Origin: Blautia wexlerae
GTDB lineage: Bacteria > Bacillota > Clostridia > Lachnospirales > Lachnospiraceae
Length of the DNA stretch: 64,000 nucleotides
Reading direction: 5' to 3'
Assembly (NCBI RefSeq): GCF_013300825.1
Contig: NZ_JAAIMY010000001.1
Coordinates: 248,001-312,000, forward strand
Shown: positions 25,381 to 33,444 of the stretch, piece after piece
How positions within the stretch are numbered: the stretch's first letter is position 1
Layout: each line of letters starts with the position of its first letter
The notes under the pieces: model-generated
The model's database searches: none
Told to the model about the DNA's origin: nothing
The model's input: the letters and a program-made list of their open reading frames with translations, nothing else
Made by a program: the position numbers and the translations under genes

Positions 25381-26169
25381 ATGAAAGATCAGAAGAGATT
25401 TGCAGCTCTTGCACTCAGTGCAGTAATGGTATTTTCCATGGCAGGAAGCGTATCCGCAGCTCAGAAAGTTGAATCCAAAGATGACCTTGCAGGAGCAACA
25501 ATCGGTGTTCAGCTTGGTACAACAGGTGACCTTGATGCATCTGATTATGAGAAAGATGGTTCTACAGTAGAACGTTACAGCAAGGGAAGTGAAGCTGTTC
25601 AGGCATTAAAGGCAGGACAGATCGACTGTGTGATCATCGATTCACAGCCGGCTCAGAAATTTGTTGAGAATAATGACGATCTTAAGATCCTGGATGAGCC
25701 ATTCGAGGAAGAAGAATATGCAATCTGCTTAAAGAAAGGCAATGATGAACTTCTTGACAAGATTAACGGAGCTCTTAAGGAACTGAAAGAGGATGGAACT
25801 ATCGACAGTATCATGGATAATTACATTGGTGAGGATGCCGGTAAGACTCCGTATGAATCCCCGGAAGACGTTGACCGTTCCAACGGAACTCTGGTAATGG
25901 CTACTAACGCTGAATTCGAACCATATGAATACCATGAAGGTGATGATATCGTTGGTATCGATGCGGATATTGCTCAGGCAATCTGTGATAAGCTTGGATA
26001 TGAACTGAAGATTGAAGATATGGAATTTGACTCCATCCTTCCGGCAGTACAGTCCGGCAAAGCAGACTTCGGTGCAGCAGGTATGACTGTAACAGAAGAC
26101 CGTAAATCAAGCGTTGACTTTACAGATACCTATGCAGATGCAAGCCAGGTAATTATTGTAAAGAAATAA
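25381..26169 (+). CDS. Amino-acid ABC transporter substrate-binding protein with swapped (circularly permuted) lobes
   Basis: A 262-residue exported binding protein of the SBP_bac_3 type, but with the usual domain order reversed. After a signal peptide (1-26), residues about 32-150 hold what is normally the second lobe plus the C-terminal helix: SKDDLAGATIGVQLGTTGD, AVQALKAGQIDCVIIDSQPA, then INGALKELKEDGTIDSIMDN. After a linker, residues about 166-262 hold the normal first lobe: GTLVMATNAEFEPYEYHEG, IVGIDADIAQAICDKLGYEL, AAGMTVTEDRKSSVDF, and it ends at QVIIVKK, the usual crossover strand. The carboxylate-binding Arg (TEDR) and amino-binding Asp (IIDSQ) are kept. There is no lipobox cysteine (MAGSVSA). 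Permease and ATPase genes follow. Confidence 0.9.
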   Translation: MKDQKRFAALALSAVMVFSMAGSVSAAQKVESKDDLAGATIGVQLGTTGDLDASDYEKDGSTVERYSKGSEAVQALKAGQIDCVIIDSQPAQKFVENNDDLKILDEPFEEEEYAICLKKGNDELLDKINGALKELKEDGTIDSIMDNYIGEDAGKTPYESPEDVDRSNGTLVMATNAEFEPYEYHEGDDIVGIDADIAQAICDKLGYELKIEDMEFDSILPAVQSGKADFGAAGMTVTEDRKSSVDFTDTYADASQVIIVKK

Positions 26170-26189
26170 GTATCAAAATAACAAATAAC

Positions 26190-26223
26190 AGAGCTGTTGA
26201 CAATCTGCCAACAGCTCTCTTTT
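26190..26223 (+). terminator. Attenuating hairpin between binding-protein and permease genes
   Basis: A 10-bp perfect stem (AGAGCTGTTG at 26190-26199 with CAACAGCTCT at 26209-26218) is followed by CTTTT. Such partial terminators lower expression of the permease relative to the binding protein. Confidence 0.75.
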
Positions 26224-26239
26224 CGGAACAGAGGTTTTT

Positions 26240-26947
26240 ATGAATAATCCTATGATATTAGCGAGTGTAAAAGAAGATTTTTATCTGAACTTTATTAAAG
26301 ATGACCGCTATCTCTGGCTTCTGGATGGTCTGAAAACAACCCTCATTATCACAGTATTTGCGGTAATTGTAGGTCTGATCATCGGTTTCCTTGTGGCAAT
26401 CATCCGTTCTGCGCACGATAAGTCAGGCTCCTTTAAGATCCTCAATGCGATCTGCAGAGTTTATCTGACTGTAATCCGTGGAACACCAACCATGATCCAG
26501 CTGCTGATCATGAACTTTGTAATTTTTGGTGCTGTAAGCATTAATAAGATCATTGTAGGCGGACTTGCCTTTGGTATCAACTCAGGTGCCTATGTAGCTG
26601 AGATTGTCCGTTCCGGTATCATGTCCATTGATCAGGGACAGACAGAGGCAGGACGAAGTCTTGGCCTGAATTTCAGCCAGACCATGCGCCTGATCATTAT
26701 CCCGCAGGCATTTAAGAATGTACTTCCTGCACTGGTAAATGAATTTATCGTGCTGATCAAAGAGACATCCATCATTGGTTATATCGGTATGATGGACCTG
26801 ACAAAGGGAGCTATGCTGATCCAGAGCCGTACATACAATGCGTTCTGGCCTCTGATGGCAGCAGCAGCAATTTATCTTGTGATCGTTGGAATCCTTACAT
26901 GGGGGATGAATAAACTGGAAAGGAGATTAAGAACCAGTGAGCGATAA
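26240..26947 (+). CDS. Amino-acid ABC transporter permease
   Basis: A 235-residue inner-membrane permease of the HisM/GlnP type with about five hydrophobic segments. The EAA loop that docks the ATPase reads [21 protein letters not shown], and [20 protein letters not shown] is the typical family segment. Only one permease gene is present, so the transporter is probably a homodimer. It overlaps the ATPase gene by 11 nt. The ribosome site is a modest AGAGG 6 nt before the ATG, after the attenuating hairpin. Confidence 0.95.
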   Translation: MNNPMILASVKEDFYLNFIKDDRYLWLLDGLKTTLIITVFAVIVGLIIGFLVAIIRSAHDKSGSFKILNAICRVYLTVIRGTPTMIQLLIMNFVIFGAVSINKIIVGGLAFGINSGAYVAEIVRSGIMSIDQGQTEAGRSLGLNFSQTMRLIIIPQAFKNVLPALVNEFIVLIKETSIIGYIGMMDLTKGAMLIQSRTYNAFWPLMAAAAIYLVIVGILTWGMNKLERRLRTSER

Positions 26948-27677
26948 GAATGTACTGATTCAGGTAAAGGATCTGAAGAAAGCTTTTGGCACAAATCAGG
27001 TTCTTGATGGAATTACAACAGATATCTGTCAGGGAGAAGTAGTAGCCGTCATTGGCCCTTCCGGTTCCGGTAAATCTACTTTCCTGAGATCTCTGAATCT
27101 TCTGGAGGTTCCGACAGGCGGACAGATCCTCTTTGAAGGAACTGACATTACAGATCCGAAGGTTGACATTAACAGACATCGTCAGAAGATTGGAATGGTA
27201 TTCCAGCAGTTTAATCTTTTTCCGCATAAAACAGTAAAACAGAATATTATGCTGGCACCTGTAGAACTGAAGCTGATGACAAAGGATGAAGCTTCAAAGA
27301 AAGCAGACGAGCTTCTGGCACGTGTAGGGCTTCCTGACAAAGCCAATGCATATCCGGATATGCTTTCGGGCGGGCAGAAACAGCGTATTGCCATTGCACG
27401 TTCTCTTGCCATGAATCCGGATGTGATGCTTTTTGATGAGCCAACTTCCGCACTTGATCCTGAGATGGTAGGTGAGGTTTTGGAGCTGATGAAGGAGCTT
27501 GCACAGTCAGGTATGACTATGGTTGTAGTTACCCATGAGATGGGATTTGCAAGAGAAGTGGCAACCAGAGTTCTTTTTATTGATGACGGTAAGATACAGG
27601 AAGAGAATACTCCGGAAGAATTTTTCGCAAATCCGAAGAATCCGAGACTGAAAGACTTTCTTTCAAAGGTTTTATAA
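26937..27677 (+). CDS. Amino-acid ABC transporter ATP-binding protein (GlnQ-like)
   Basis: A 246-residue ABC ATPase that powers uptake of polar amino acids by the preceding permease. Walker A is GPSGSGKST, the Q-loop [13 protein letters not shown], the signature LSGGQKQR and Walker [16 protein letters not shown], followed by the switch His in VVTHEMGF. The start is a GTG inside the permease end; AAAGGAGA lies about 11 nt upstream. A long bidirectional terminator closes the operon. The specific amino acid cannot be read from the ATPase. Confidence 0.95.
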   Translation: MSDKNVLIQVKDLKKAFGTNQVLDGITTDICQGEVVAVIGPSGSGKSTFLRSLNLLEVPTGGQILFEGTDITDPKVDINRHRQKIGMVFQQFNLFPHKTVKQNIMLAPVELKLMTKDEASKKADELLARVGLPDKANAYPDMLSGGQKQRIAIARSLAMNPDVMLFDEPTSALDPEMVGEVLELMKELAQSGMTMVVVTHEMGFAREVATRVLFIDDGKIQEENTPEEFFANPKNPRLKDFLSKVL

Positions 27678-27715
27678 GAGACTGAAAAAATTTAACAATT
27701 TTATAGAAAAATTAT

Positions 27716-27769
27716 AAAAAGAGCTGCCGCATTAGCAATTGAAAAATTGCAGTGCGGCAGCTCTTTTTT
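27716..27769 (+). terminator. Bidirectional terminator after the ABC operon
   Basis: AAAAAGAGCTGCCGCA pairs with TGCGGCAGCTCTTTTTT, with an inner GCAATT/AATTGC stem. It also overlaps the stop codon of the convergent CBS gene and serves both strands. Confidence 0.92.
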
Positions 27770-28193
27770 ATGAATCTGAAGCCTTTATATATTTCTTCAG
27801 TTCTTTGTAGCAGTATTTGATGATCTCTTTACGGGTGATAATGCCGATAAAGTATCCCTGATCATCTACAACCGGAACATAATTCTGGTTGATTGCCTTG
27901 TCCAGCAGATCCTCCATGTCAGAATCTGCGTGAACTGCCTTATATGTTGCTCTTCGCGGGATTGCCATAATGGAAATGCTCTCTGCTTCTTTCAGTCCGG
28001 GAACATTTAAGGTTTTCATTCCCCAGAGAAGATCGCCCTCGGAAATACTTCCTTTATACTTCCCATCCAGACTCAGAAGCGGAATACAGGAAAATTTTCT
28101 GTGTTCCATTTTCTCAAGAGTCTGACGAAGAGTCTCATTTTCAAATATATATGCTACATCACTTTTAGGTGTTAAAAAAAATAAAATATTCAC
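27768..28193 (-). CDS. CBS-domain protein
   Basis: A 141-residue cytoplasmic protein made of two CBS motifs (about 1-60 and 70-135), the fold that binds adenosine nucleotides and senses energy state or cyclic dinucleotides. It starts NILFFLTPKSDVAYIFENET and the second motif contains QNYVPVVDDQGYFIGIITRKEI. No enzyme or transporter domain is attached. The start is a GTG at 28193 without a strong ribosome site. It lies 108 nt downstream of asnA on the same strand and may be read from the asnA promoter. No function is established for this stand-alone type. Confidence 0.88.
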   Translation of the reverse strand: MNILFFLTPKSDVAYIFENETLRQTLEKMEHRKFSCIPLLSLDGKYKGSISEGDLLWGMKTLNVPGLKEAESISIMAIPRRATYKAVHADSDMEDLLDKAINQNYVPVVDDQGYFIGIITRKEIIKYCYKELKKYIKASDS

Positions 28194-28301
28194 TTTTGTA
28201 TTCGCCCCGTTACATTTATCTGATAAGGCACTCAGATATACATTGTGTATTTACACATCTGTGTGTCTGTGATTTCTGGGTATTTCAGGTTTACGGCTTT
28301 T

Positions 28302-29309
28302 TTACAGAAGCTGTACTCCTTTTGCTGCTGCTTCTTTCATTACTTCTTCCGGCCACAGGGAAGCATGTACTTCACCGATATGTGCTTTTCTGAGGAAGAA
28401 CATACAGATACGTGACTGGCCGATACCGCCGCCGATAGTGTATGGAAGTTCCTTGTTCAGGATTGCTTTCTGGAAAGGAAGCTCACGTCTGTCGTCACAG
28501 CCTGCGATGGTAAGCTGTCTGTCAAGCGCATCCTCGTCAACGCGGATACCCATGGAAGAAAGCTCCAGAGCAATGTCGAGAACAGGATAATAAACAAGGA
28601 TATCACCGTTTAATTCCCAGTCATCATAGTCCGGTGCACGTCCGTCATGACGTTCTCCGTTGGTTAAGGTTTTGCCGACCTGCATGAGGAATACGGCACC
28701 TTTTTCCTTGACAATCTTGTATTCACGTTCCTTTGGAGTGAGATCAGGATACATGTCGACCAGTTCCTGGGTGCTGACAAATGCAATCTCTCTCGGAAGG
28801 ATTTCTTCGATGTAATCGTACTGAACAGCCATGTATTTTTCGGTTTTGCGGAGAACGCTGTAGATAGCACGTACTGTGGAAACAAGTGTGTCCATGTTGC
28901 GTTCTTCCTTGCTGATGATCTTTTCCCAGTCCCACTGATCTACGTATACGGAATGGATATTGTCCAGATCCTCGTCTCTTCTGATCGCGATCATGTCTGT
29001 GTAAAGTCCCTCACCATGAGCAAAGCCATATTTCTGTAATGCATATCTCTTCCATTTGGCGAGAGAGTGTACAATCTCAGCATTCTCCGGCTGGCCTTTG
29101 ATATCAAAGCTTACCGGACGTTCTACGCCGTTTAAGTTATCGTTCAGACCGGATGACGGGTTTACGAAAACAGGAGCAGAAACACGAAGCAGGTTCAGTT
29201 TCTGTGATAGTGTCTGCTGAAAGAAATCTTTCACAGTTTTAATGGCAATCTGGGTATCATGGAGATTTAAAGCTGACTGATACCCGTCAGGAATTTTAAT
29301 CTGTTCCAT
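28302..29309 (-). CDS. asnA: Aspartate-ammonia ligase (asparagine synthetase A)
   Basis: A 335-residue enzyme that makes asparagine from aspartate, ammonia and ATP; it is related to class II aminoacyl-tRNA synthetases. Marks are VSAPVFVNPSSGLNDNLNG near the start, VERPVSFDI, KWKRYAL, YVDQWDWEK, RHDGRAPDYDDW and the C-terminal GGGIGQSRICM, which is the class II motif 3 equivalent. The ATG at 29309 has AGGAGG 9 nt upstream; the frame extends further but without a ribosome site. A promoter precedes it on the minus strand. No T-box leader is seen. Confidence 0.96.
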   Translation of the reverse strand: MEQIKIPDGYQSALNLHDTQIAIKTVKDFFQQTLSQKLNLLRVSAPVFVNPSSGLNDNLNGVERPVSFDIKGQPENAEIVHSLAKWKRYALQKYGFAHGEGLYTDMIAIRRDEDLDNIHSVYVDQWDWEKIISKEERNMDTLVSTVRAIYSVLRKTEKYMAVQYDYIEEILPREIAFVSTQELVDMYPDLTPKEREYKIVKEKGAVFLMQVGKTLTNGERHDGRAPDYDDWELNGDILVYYPVLDIALELSSMGIRVDEDALDRQLTIAGCDDRRELPFQKAILNKELPYTIGGGIGQSRICMFFLRKAHIGEVHASLWPEEVMKEAAAKGVQLL

Positions 29310-29385
29310 TATTGGATTCCTCCTACAATTTTGAAATCCTTTCAAATGTATTTTTAAGAGGATTTCTATAGTCTTTTACTCAGCT

Positions 29386-29414
29386 ATTATAACAGGAAAG
29401 TAGGCGTTTGACAA
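29386..29414 (-). promoter_or_regulatory. asnA promoter
   Basis: On the minus strand TTGTCA (29414-29409), 17 bp, TATAAT (29391-29386). It lies 77 nt before the asnA start codon. Confidence 0.75.
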
Positions 29415-29483
29415 TTTCAGCTTTGCAAGATCAGGGTAAAATGTTAAAATAATTTTATGAGAATCAATGAAAGTAAATAAATT

Positions 29484-29508
29484 TATAGCAATTTATGGAA
29501 TTGCTATA
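29484..29508 (+). repeat. Hairpin repeat family 2, copy 1
   Basis: TATAGCAATT and AATTGCTATA flank a 5-nt loop. It lies in the leader of the zinc-ribbon gene, just before its ribosome site. It shares TATAGCAAT...ATTGCTATA ends with copies at 32472 and 36078. Confidence 0.65.
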
Positions 29509-29528
29509 GCTGACAGGAGGGAAGATAT

Positions 29529-30098
29529 ATGGGAAAAAAATGTCAGGTTTGTGGCGGCTCGGTTGTAAACGGCAGATGCAAATATTGTGGAATGCCGTAT
29601 AGAAATGATATGGAACTGTATCACCTGAACGAAGACAGGTCAGAGCATTACCGGCATTCTTCGGCGAAAGTGAGAAAAGCAATGGCAGAGAGCGAGATTC
29701 CTCTGCCGGACAGAAACAAAACAACAAAAAAGCCGGAAAAAAAAGCGGCAGTGAGAACAACACAGAGAACAACACAGAAACCGAAGAAAAAAGAAGCCAG
29801 GGCATCAAAAAATTTCTGGAGACTTATATTGGTTCTGATTGCAGCAGCAGGACTGCTTGCGGAACAGTGGGATATAATTGAATACAGGATTGAGGAATTT
29901 ATTTATGATACGTTTGATATCAGCTTAGATTTTGACAGCCTTTTTGGTGACAGCAATGCTGATGAAACTGTAAAATTTGACAAATCGGAGCATAAAGAAA
30001 AAGTGGAATTGCATACAGGAGATGAGGTATCGGCAGTAGCTTCGGATGGTCAAGAAAATTTTTTGATAATGTATCAAATTCAGCAATATGACGAATAA
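29529..30098 (+). CDS. Zinc-ribbon membrane protein of unknown function
   Basis: A 189-residue protein I cannot assign to a family. The N-terminus is a small zinc ribbon with two Cys pairs, CQVCGG and CKYCGM. A basic, Lys/Thr-rich linker follows (about 60-95), then one hydrophobic segment, LILVLIAAAGLLAEQW (about 98-113), and an acidic C-terminal region of about 75 residues. The likely topology is a cytoplasmic ribbon and an extracellular tail. Zinc-ribbon plus single TM proteins are common in Firmicutes and mostly uncharacterised. AGGAGG lies 11 nt before the ATG; it stands alone between asnA and nrdD. Confidence 0.75.
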   Translation: MGKKCQVCGGSVVNGRCKYCGMPYRNDMELYHLNEDRSEHYRHSSAKVRKAMAESEIPLPDRNKTTKKPEKKAAVRTTQRTTQKPKKKEARASKNFWRLILVLIAAAGLLAEQWDIIEYRIEEFIYDTFDISLDFDSLFGDSNADETVKFDKSEHKEKVELHTGDEVSAVASDGQENFLIMYQIQQYDE

Positions 30099-30155
30099 TT
30101 TTTTGCCCCTTTCTTTTTGACAGAGACTGTGCTATACTTGTTAAACGTACCACAT

Positions 30156-30203
30156 ATAGAGCAAATTGTGGTGAATAAAAGAAAAAAATACTATATATTG
30201 TAT
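30156..30203 (+). promoter_or_regulatory. NrdR boxes upstream of the second nrdD
   Basis: The right-hand box ATACTATATATTGTAT (30188-30203) matches the NrdR pattern very well. A weaker one, with only its right half conserved (ATAGAGCAAATTGT at 30156-30169), lies exactly 32 bp upstream, the usual three-turn spacing. The pair ends 15 nt before the nrdD start, so it overlaps the early transcript or promoter. Confidence 0.7.
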
Positions 30204-30218
30204 ATGGGAGCAAGAGGC

Positions 30219-32354
30219 ATGATATATGTTATAAAGAAAGATGGTACAAGAGAAGAATTTAATTCAAAGAAGATTGTAGCTGCAGTAAATAAATCGGCAG
30301 CCAGAATCTTATATACATTTTCGGATAAAGAGAAGGAATTTATCTGCCGGTTTGCGGAAGAGCATGCGGAGGCACTGGGAAAGAATGAGATAGAGATCCA
30401 GGAGATGCACAACATCGTAGAGGGAGCACTTGAGAGAGTGAACCCGGCAGTGGCTAAGAGCTACCGCGATTACAGAAATTACAAACTTGACTTTATCCAT
30501 ATGATGGATGATGTATATACCAAGAGTCAGGCAATCCGTTATATTGGTGATAAGAGTAATGCCAATACGGACAGTGCGCTTGTAGCTACAAAGCGAAGTC
30601 TGATTTTTAATGAACTGAACAAAGAACTTTATCGCAAATTTTTTATGAACCGTAATGAACTTCAGGCATGTAAAGACGGTTATATTTATATTCATGACCA
30701 GTCTGCACGTCTGGATACCATGAACTGTTGTCTCTTTGATGTGGCATCTGTACTCAGCGGCGGATTTGAGATGGGAAATGTATGGTATAATGAACCTAAG
30801 ACACTGGATACTGCATTTGATGTTATGGGTGATATTATCCTGAGTACTGCGGCGCAGCAGTATGGCGGATTTACAGTACCGGAAGTAGATAAGATCCTTG
30901 CACCTTATGCACAGAAGAGTTATGACAAATATATCCAGGAATTTATGAAATACTCTGACGAGAGCTGGACAGGACGTGAAGAACGTGCGATTGAGTATGC
31001 GCTTGACAAAGTCCGCAGAGATTTTGACCAGGGATGGCAGGGGATTGAGTATAAGCTGAATACAGTCGGATCTTCCAGAGGGGATTATCCATTCGTAACT
31101 GTAACTCTTGGGCTTGGAATAAAGCAGTTCGAGAAGATGGCAAGCATTTCTCTTCTTGAAGTGCATAAAGGCGGACAGGGTAAGGCAGGACGCAAGAAAC
31201 CGGTACTTTTCCCGAAAATCGTATTCCTTTATGATGAAAATATCCATGGAAAAGGCAAGGTCAGTGAGGATGTATTTGAGGCTGGGGTTGACTGTTCTGC
31301 AAAGACTATGTATCCGGACTGGCTGTCTATGTCAGGAAAAGGATATATTTCCAGTATGTACAAGCAGTATGGAAAGGTGATCAGCCCTATGGGATGTCGT
31401 GCATTCTTAAGCCCATGGTATGAGAGAGGCGGCATGTATCCCGCAGATGATAAGGATGTTCCCGTATTTGTGGGAAGATTTAACATCGGTGCGGTAAGCC
31501 TTCATCTTCCAATGATCCTTGCCAAAGCCAGAGCAGAGAGCAGGGATTTCTACGAAGTGCTGGATTTCTATCTTGAGATGATCCGTAATCTGCATATCCG
31601 TACCTATGATTATCTGGGACAGATGCGTGCGTCAACCAACCCGCTGGCATATTGTGAGGGAGGATTTTACGGTGGACATCTGAAACCGAATGAAAAGATT
31701 GGAAAGATTCTGAAACCGATGACAGCATCCTTCGGAATCACTGCATTAAATGAACTTCAGGAACTTTACAATGGCAAATCCATTGCGGAAGATGGACAGT
31801 TTGCACTGGATGTGCTGAAATATATCAACAGGAAAGTAAATGAATTTAAAGAGGAAGATGGTTATCTTTATGCAATCTACGGAACACCGGCAGAGAGTTT
31901 GTGTGGATTGCAGGTGGAACAGTTCCGTAAGATGTATGGTATTGTGAAAGGTGTTTCTGACCGTCCTTATGTAAGCAACAGTTTCCATTGTCATGTGACT
32001 GAAGATGTAACTCCGATTGAAAAACAGGATCTGGAGGGACGTTTCTGGGAGCTGTGTAACGGCGGTAAGATTCAGTATGTGCGTTATCCGATCGATTATA
32101 ATCGTGAAGCAATACGCACTCTTATCCGCAGAGCCATGTCTTTGGGATATTATGAGGGAGTAAATCTTTCCCTTGCTTACTGTGATGACTGCGGACATGA
32201 GGAACTTGAGATGGACGTGTGTCCGGTCTGCGGTTCCAAGAATCTGACAAAGATTGACCGTATGAACGGATATCTTTCCTACAGCCGTGTGCATGGTGAT
32301 ACTCGTCTGAATGAAGCGAAGATGGCAGAGATTGCGGAACGTAAATCTATGTAA
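30219..32354 (+). CDS. nrdD: Anaerobic (class III) ribonucleoside-triphosphate reductase, second copy
   Basis: A 711-residue glycyl-radical reductase of the same reaction as the enzyme at 13929 but of another subtype and clearly diverged. Residues 1-90 are an ATP cone (MIYVIKKDGTREEFNSKKIV). The catalytic domain contains MNCCLFDVASVLSGG. The C-terminal zinc site has CDDCG and CPVCG, followed by the radical loop IDRMNGYLSYSRV with Gly684. No glutaredoxin-like tail is present. GGGAG lies 8 nt before the chosen ATG; the upstream frame crosses the NrdR boxes and is not coding. No nrdG activase gene follows; a terminator does. Confidence 0.94.
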   Translation: MIYVIKKDGTREEFNSKKIVAAVNKSAARILYTFSDKEKEFICRFAEEHAEALGKNEIEIQEMHNIVEGALERVNPAVAKSYRDYRNYKLDFIHMMDDVYTKSQAIRYIGDKSNANTDSALVATKRSLIFNELNKELYRKFFMNRNELQACKDGYIYIHDQSARLDTMNCCLFDVASVLSGGFEMGNVWYNEPKTLDTAFDVMGDIILSTAAQQYGGFTVPEVDKILAPYAQKSYDKYIQEFMKYSDESWTGREERAIEYALDKVRRDFDQGWQGIEYKLNTVGSSRGDYPFVTVTLGLGIKQFEKMASISLLEVHKGGQGKAGRKKPVLFPKIVFLYDENIHGKGKVSEDVFEAGVDCSAKTMYPDWLSMSGKGYISSMYKQYGKVISPMGCRAFLSPWYERGGMYPADDKDVPVFVGRFNIGAVSLHLPMILAKARAESRDFYEVLDFYLEMIRNLHIRTYDYLGQMRASTNPLAYCEGGFYGGHLKPNEKIGKILKPMTASFGITALNELQELYNGKSIAEDGQFALDVLKYINRKVNEFKEEDGYLYAIYGTPAESLCGLQVEQFRKMYGIVKGVSDRPYVSNSFHCHVTEDVTPIEKQDLEGRFWELCNGGKIQYVRYPIDYNREAIRTLIRRAMSLGYYEGVNLSLAYCDDCGHEELEMDVCPVCGSKNLTKIDRMNGYLSYSRVHGDTRLNEAKMAEIAERKSM

Positions 32355-32403
32355 TATCAGGTCAGGGGTAAACTTTTGAACCTGACATCATAATATGATA
32401 ATT

Positions 32404-32455
32404 AAAAGACATATACCGACAAGATGAGATGTATTGCTCTGGTATATGTCTTTTT
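32404..32455 (+). terminator. Terminator after the second nrdD
   Basis: AAAAGACATATACC (32404-32417) pairs with GGTATATGTCTTTT (32441-32454) and is followed by T. It is convergent with the carbamate kinase gene. Confidence 0.85.
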
Positions 32456-32471
32456 GTATTGTCAGATAAAA

Positions 32472-32508
32472 TATAGCAATCCTCTTGTTATTTATGAGGA
32501 TTGCTATA
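32472..32508 (+). repeat. Hairpin repeat family 2, copy 2
   Basis: TATAGCAATCCTC (32472-32484) and GAGGATTGCTATA (32496-32508) form a perfect 13-bp stem with an 11-nt loop. It starts 4 nt past the stop of the carbamate kinase gene (minus strand) and has no long T-run. Confidence 0.75.
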
Positions 32509-32511
32509 GAA

Positions 32512-33444
32512 TCATTTAATGATAGTTCCGGTTTTTTCGAAATATCCATCCTTTGCATGTGCAATATCTGTGATGATCGTTCTTCTGTTATCTCCCTTTT
32601 CGATAAAAGAGATTCCGGCTTCGAACTTAGGAAGCATGGAGCCAGGGGCAAACTGATTGTCAGCCATATATTTCTTTGCATCATCTACAGAAATCGTATT
32701 AAGATATTCTTCATTGTCCTGACCGAGGTTCAGACTTACTTTCTCAACACTGGTAAGGATCAGAAGAGTATCTGCATTTAATTCCTGTGCAAGAAGTCCG
32801 CTGGAAAGGTCTTTCTCAATGATCGCACTTGCACCATGAAGATCGATTCCCTGTTCCATAACCGGGATTCCGCCGCCGCCTGCTGCGATTACTACCTGTC
32901 CTGCATCTACAAGTGTACGGATTGTTTCCAGCTCTATGATTTTCTGTGGTTTCGGAGCTGCCAGGATTCTTTTATATGTGCCGTCAGCCAGTTTAGTGAC
33001 AAAGTTTCCTTTGTTTTCTTCAGCTTCAGCCTCTTCTTCTGTAAGGACACGTCCGATGATCTTCTCAGGTTCAGCGAAAGCATCATCATATGGATCAATG
33101 ACAACCTGTGTAAGGATAGTAGCTACCGGTTTATAAATACCGCGGGAAATAAGTTCTGCGCGGATTGCAGTCTGGAGGTCATATCCGATATAACCCTGAC
33201 TCATTGCTGAACATACGGACATAGGTGCAAATGTATAGTCAGGATGTGTTTTACCAAATTCATTCATGGCTGTGTGGATCATTCCAACCTGTGGACCGTT
33301 ACTGTGGGAAATGACTACACGATTTCCGGCTTCTACAAGATCTGCGACAGCTTTGGCTGCTTTTTTTGTAGCGATTTTCTGCTCCGGTAAGGTGGTTCCT
33401 AATGCTCTGTGGCCCAGTGCAACTACTGTAATTTTCTCACTCAT
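32512..33444 (-). CDS. arcC: Carbamate kinase
   Basis: A 310-residue amino-acid-kinase-fold enzyme that interconverts carbamoyl phosphate plus ADP with carbamate plus ATP, usually making ATP at the end of arginine or other carbamoyl-yielding catabolism. Marks are VVALGHRALG near the start (G-H replacing the more usual G-N), VISHSNGPQVG, and VIAAGGGGIPVM in the middle, and DKDxAS-like EKDLSSGLLAQEL. Length is normal. GAGGTAATTCCC precedes the ATG. No arcA or arcB gene is in the window, so it is a stand-alone copy, perhaps serving purine or agmatine catabolism elsewhere. Confidence 0.94.
   Translation of the reverse strand: MSEKITVVALGHRALGTTLPEQKIATKKAAKAVADLVEAGNRVVISHSNGPQVGMIHTAMNEFGKTHPDYTFAPMSVCSAMSQGYIGYDLQTAIRAELISRGIYKPVATILTQVVIDPYDDAFAEPEKIIGRVLTEEEAEAEENKGNFVTKLADGTYKRILAAPKPQKIIELETIRTLVDAGQVVIAAGGGGIPVMEQGIDLHGASAIIEKDLSSGLLAQELNADTLLILTSVEKVSLNLGQDNEEYLNTISVDDAKKYMADNQFAPGSMLPKFEAGISFIEKGDNRRTIITDIAHAKDGYFEKTGTIIK

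Noticed and set aside
30117-30218. Upstream extension of the second nrdD
   Set aside because: Runs through the NrdR boxes and has no ribosome site; the ATP cone starts at 30219.
30309-31247. Minus-strand frame of 312 codons inside the second nrdD
   Set aside because: Antisense shadow of a conserved reductase.
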